Positions 63,967 through 64,000 of a DNA stretch of 64,000 nucleotides are shown piece by piece. The DNA lies in contig NZ_JADDIU010000005.1 in the NCBI RefSeq assembly GCF_016464375.1, positions 155,767-219,766 on the forward strand, written 5' to 3'. The position numbers and the translations under genes are program-made. The notes below the pieces were generated by a model, which was not told the DNA's origin, made no database searches, and was given only the letters and a program-made list of their open reading frames with translations. The stretch's first letter is position 1, and every line of letters begins with the position of its first letter. Source of the stretch: Bacillus renqingensis (GTDB lineage Bacteria; Bacillota; Bacilli; Bacillales; Cytobacillaceae).

Positions 63967-64000
63967 ATATAAATGGAATTAAAGGATTTTAAGAAAATTT

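Overview
The window is chromosomal DNA from an endospore-forming member of the Bacillaceae. Gene order follows the Bacillus subtilis segment pbpG-speE-speB ... fadF ... rpoE-pyrG-ywjG-spo0F-fbaA-tal-murAB-glpX-rho-rpmE-tdk-prfA-prmC-spoIIR-ywlB-ywlC-mntP-ywlE-rpiB-ywlG-glyA-upp-atp almost gene for gene. Features absent from B. subtilis point to a Neobacillus or related lineage: a beta-oxidation cluster with fused isobutyryl-CoA mutase, an atpZ gene, and an 11-gene nuo (complex I) operon. The genus is inference; the family is well supported.

Layout. 0-4.2 kb: forespore penicillin-binding protein (partial), spermidine synthase, agmatinase-type enzyme, SspH, cardiolipin synthase. 4.4-15.5 kb: fatty-acid and branched-acyl-CoA catabolism (FadF, thiolase, 3-hydroxyacyl-CoA dehydrogenase, two acyl-CoA dehydrogenases, TetR regulator, IcmF). 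Matching palindromic operators precede fadF and thl. 15.7-32 kb: conserved information-processing, carbon and sporulation genes (rpoE, pyrG with its attenuator, spo0F with a sigma-H promoter, fbaA, tal, murAB, glpX, rho, rpmE, tdk, prfA, prmC, spoIIR). 32-39 kb: ywlB to upp, with a DnaA-box cluster between ywlB and ywlC. 40-42 kb: a Vpr-like serine protease. 42.6-50 kb: atpZIBEFHAGDC. 51.4-62.5 kb: nuoABCDHIJKLMN. 62.6-63.8 kb: an AT-rich gene for a GNAT-Rid fusion behind a leader peptide and a terminator. The window ends at a sigma-A promoter carrying a cre site.

The most unusual content lies between the genes. Eight tandem arrays fall into two families. Five have a period of 21 bp and, once oriented, share a core close to TTGNCGGATAAC (thl/hbd, acd/acdA, spoIIR/ywlB, ywlC/mntP, nuoH/nuoI). 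Three have a period of exactly 52 bp and are built from the hairpin TGTCCCATAG-loop-CTATGGGACA (6, 11 and 20 units; pyrG/ywjG, upp/protease, atpC/nuoA). Both periods are close to whole numbers of DNA helical turns. Two dispersed repeats are also present: a hairpin element ending in GGTGCCTGACACC, one copy of which is an in-frame 45-bp insertion in prmC, and a repeat of about 160 bp with several deleted copies.

All coordinates, motifs and repeat periods were read by eye. Gene identities rest on recognised protein families and on synteny with B. subtilis recalled from memory; no database search was run.
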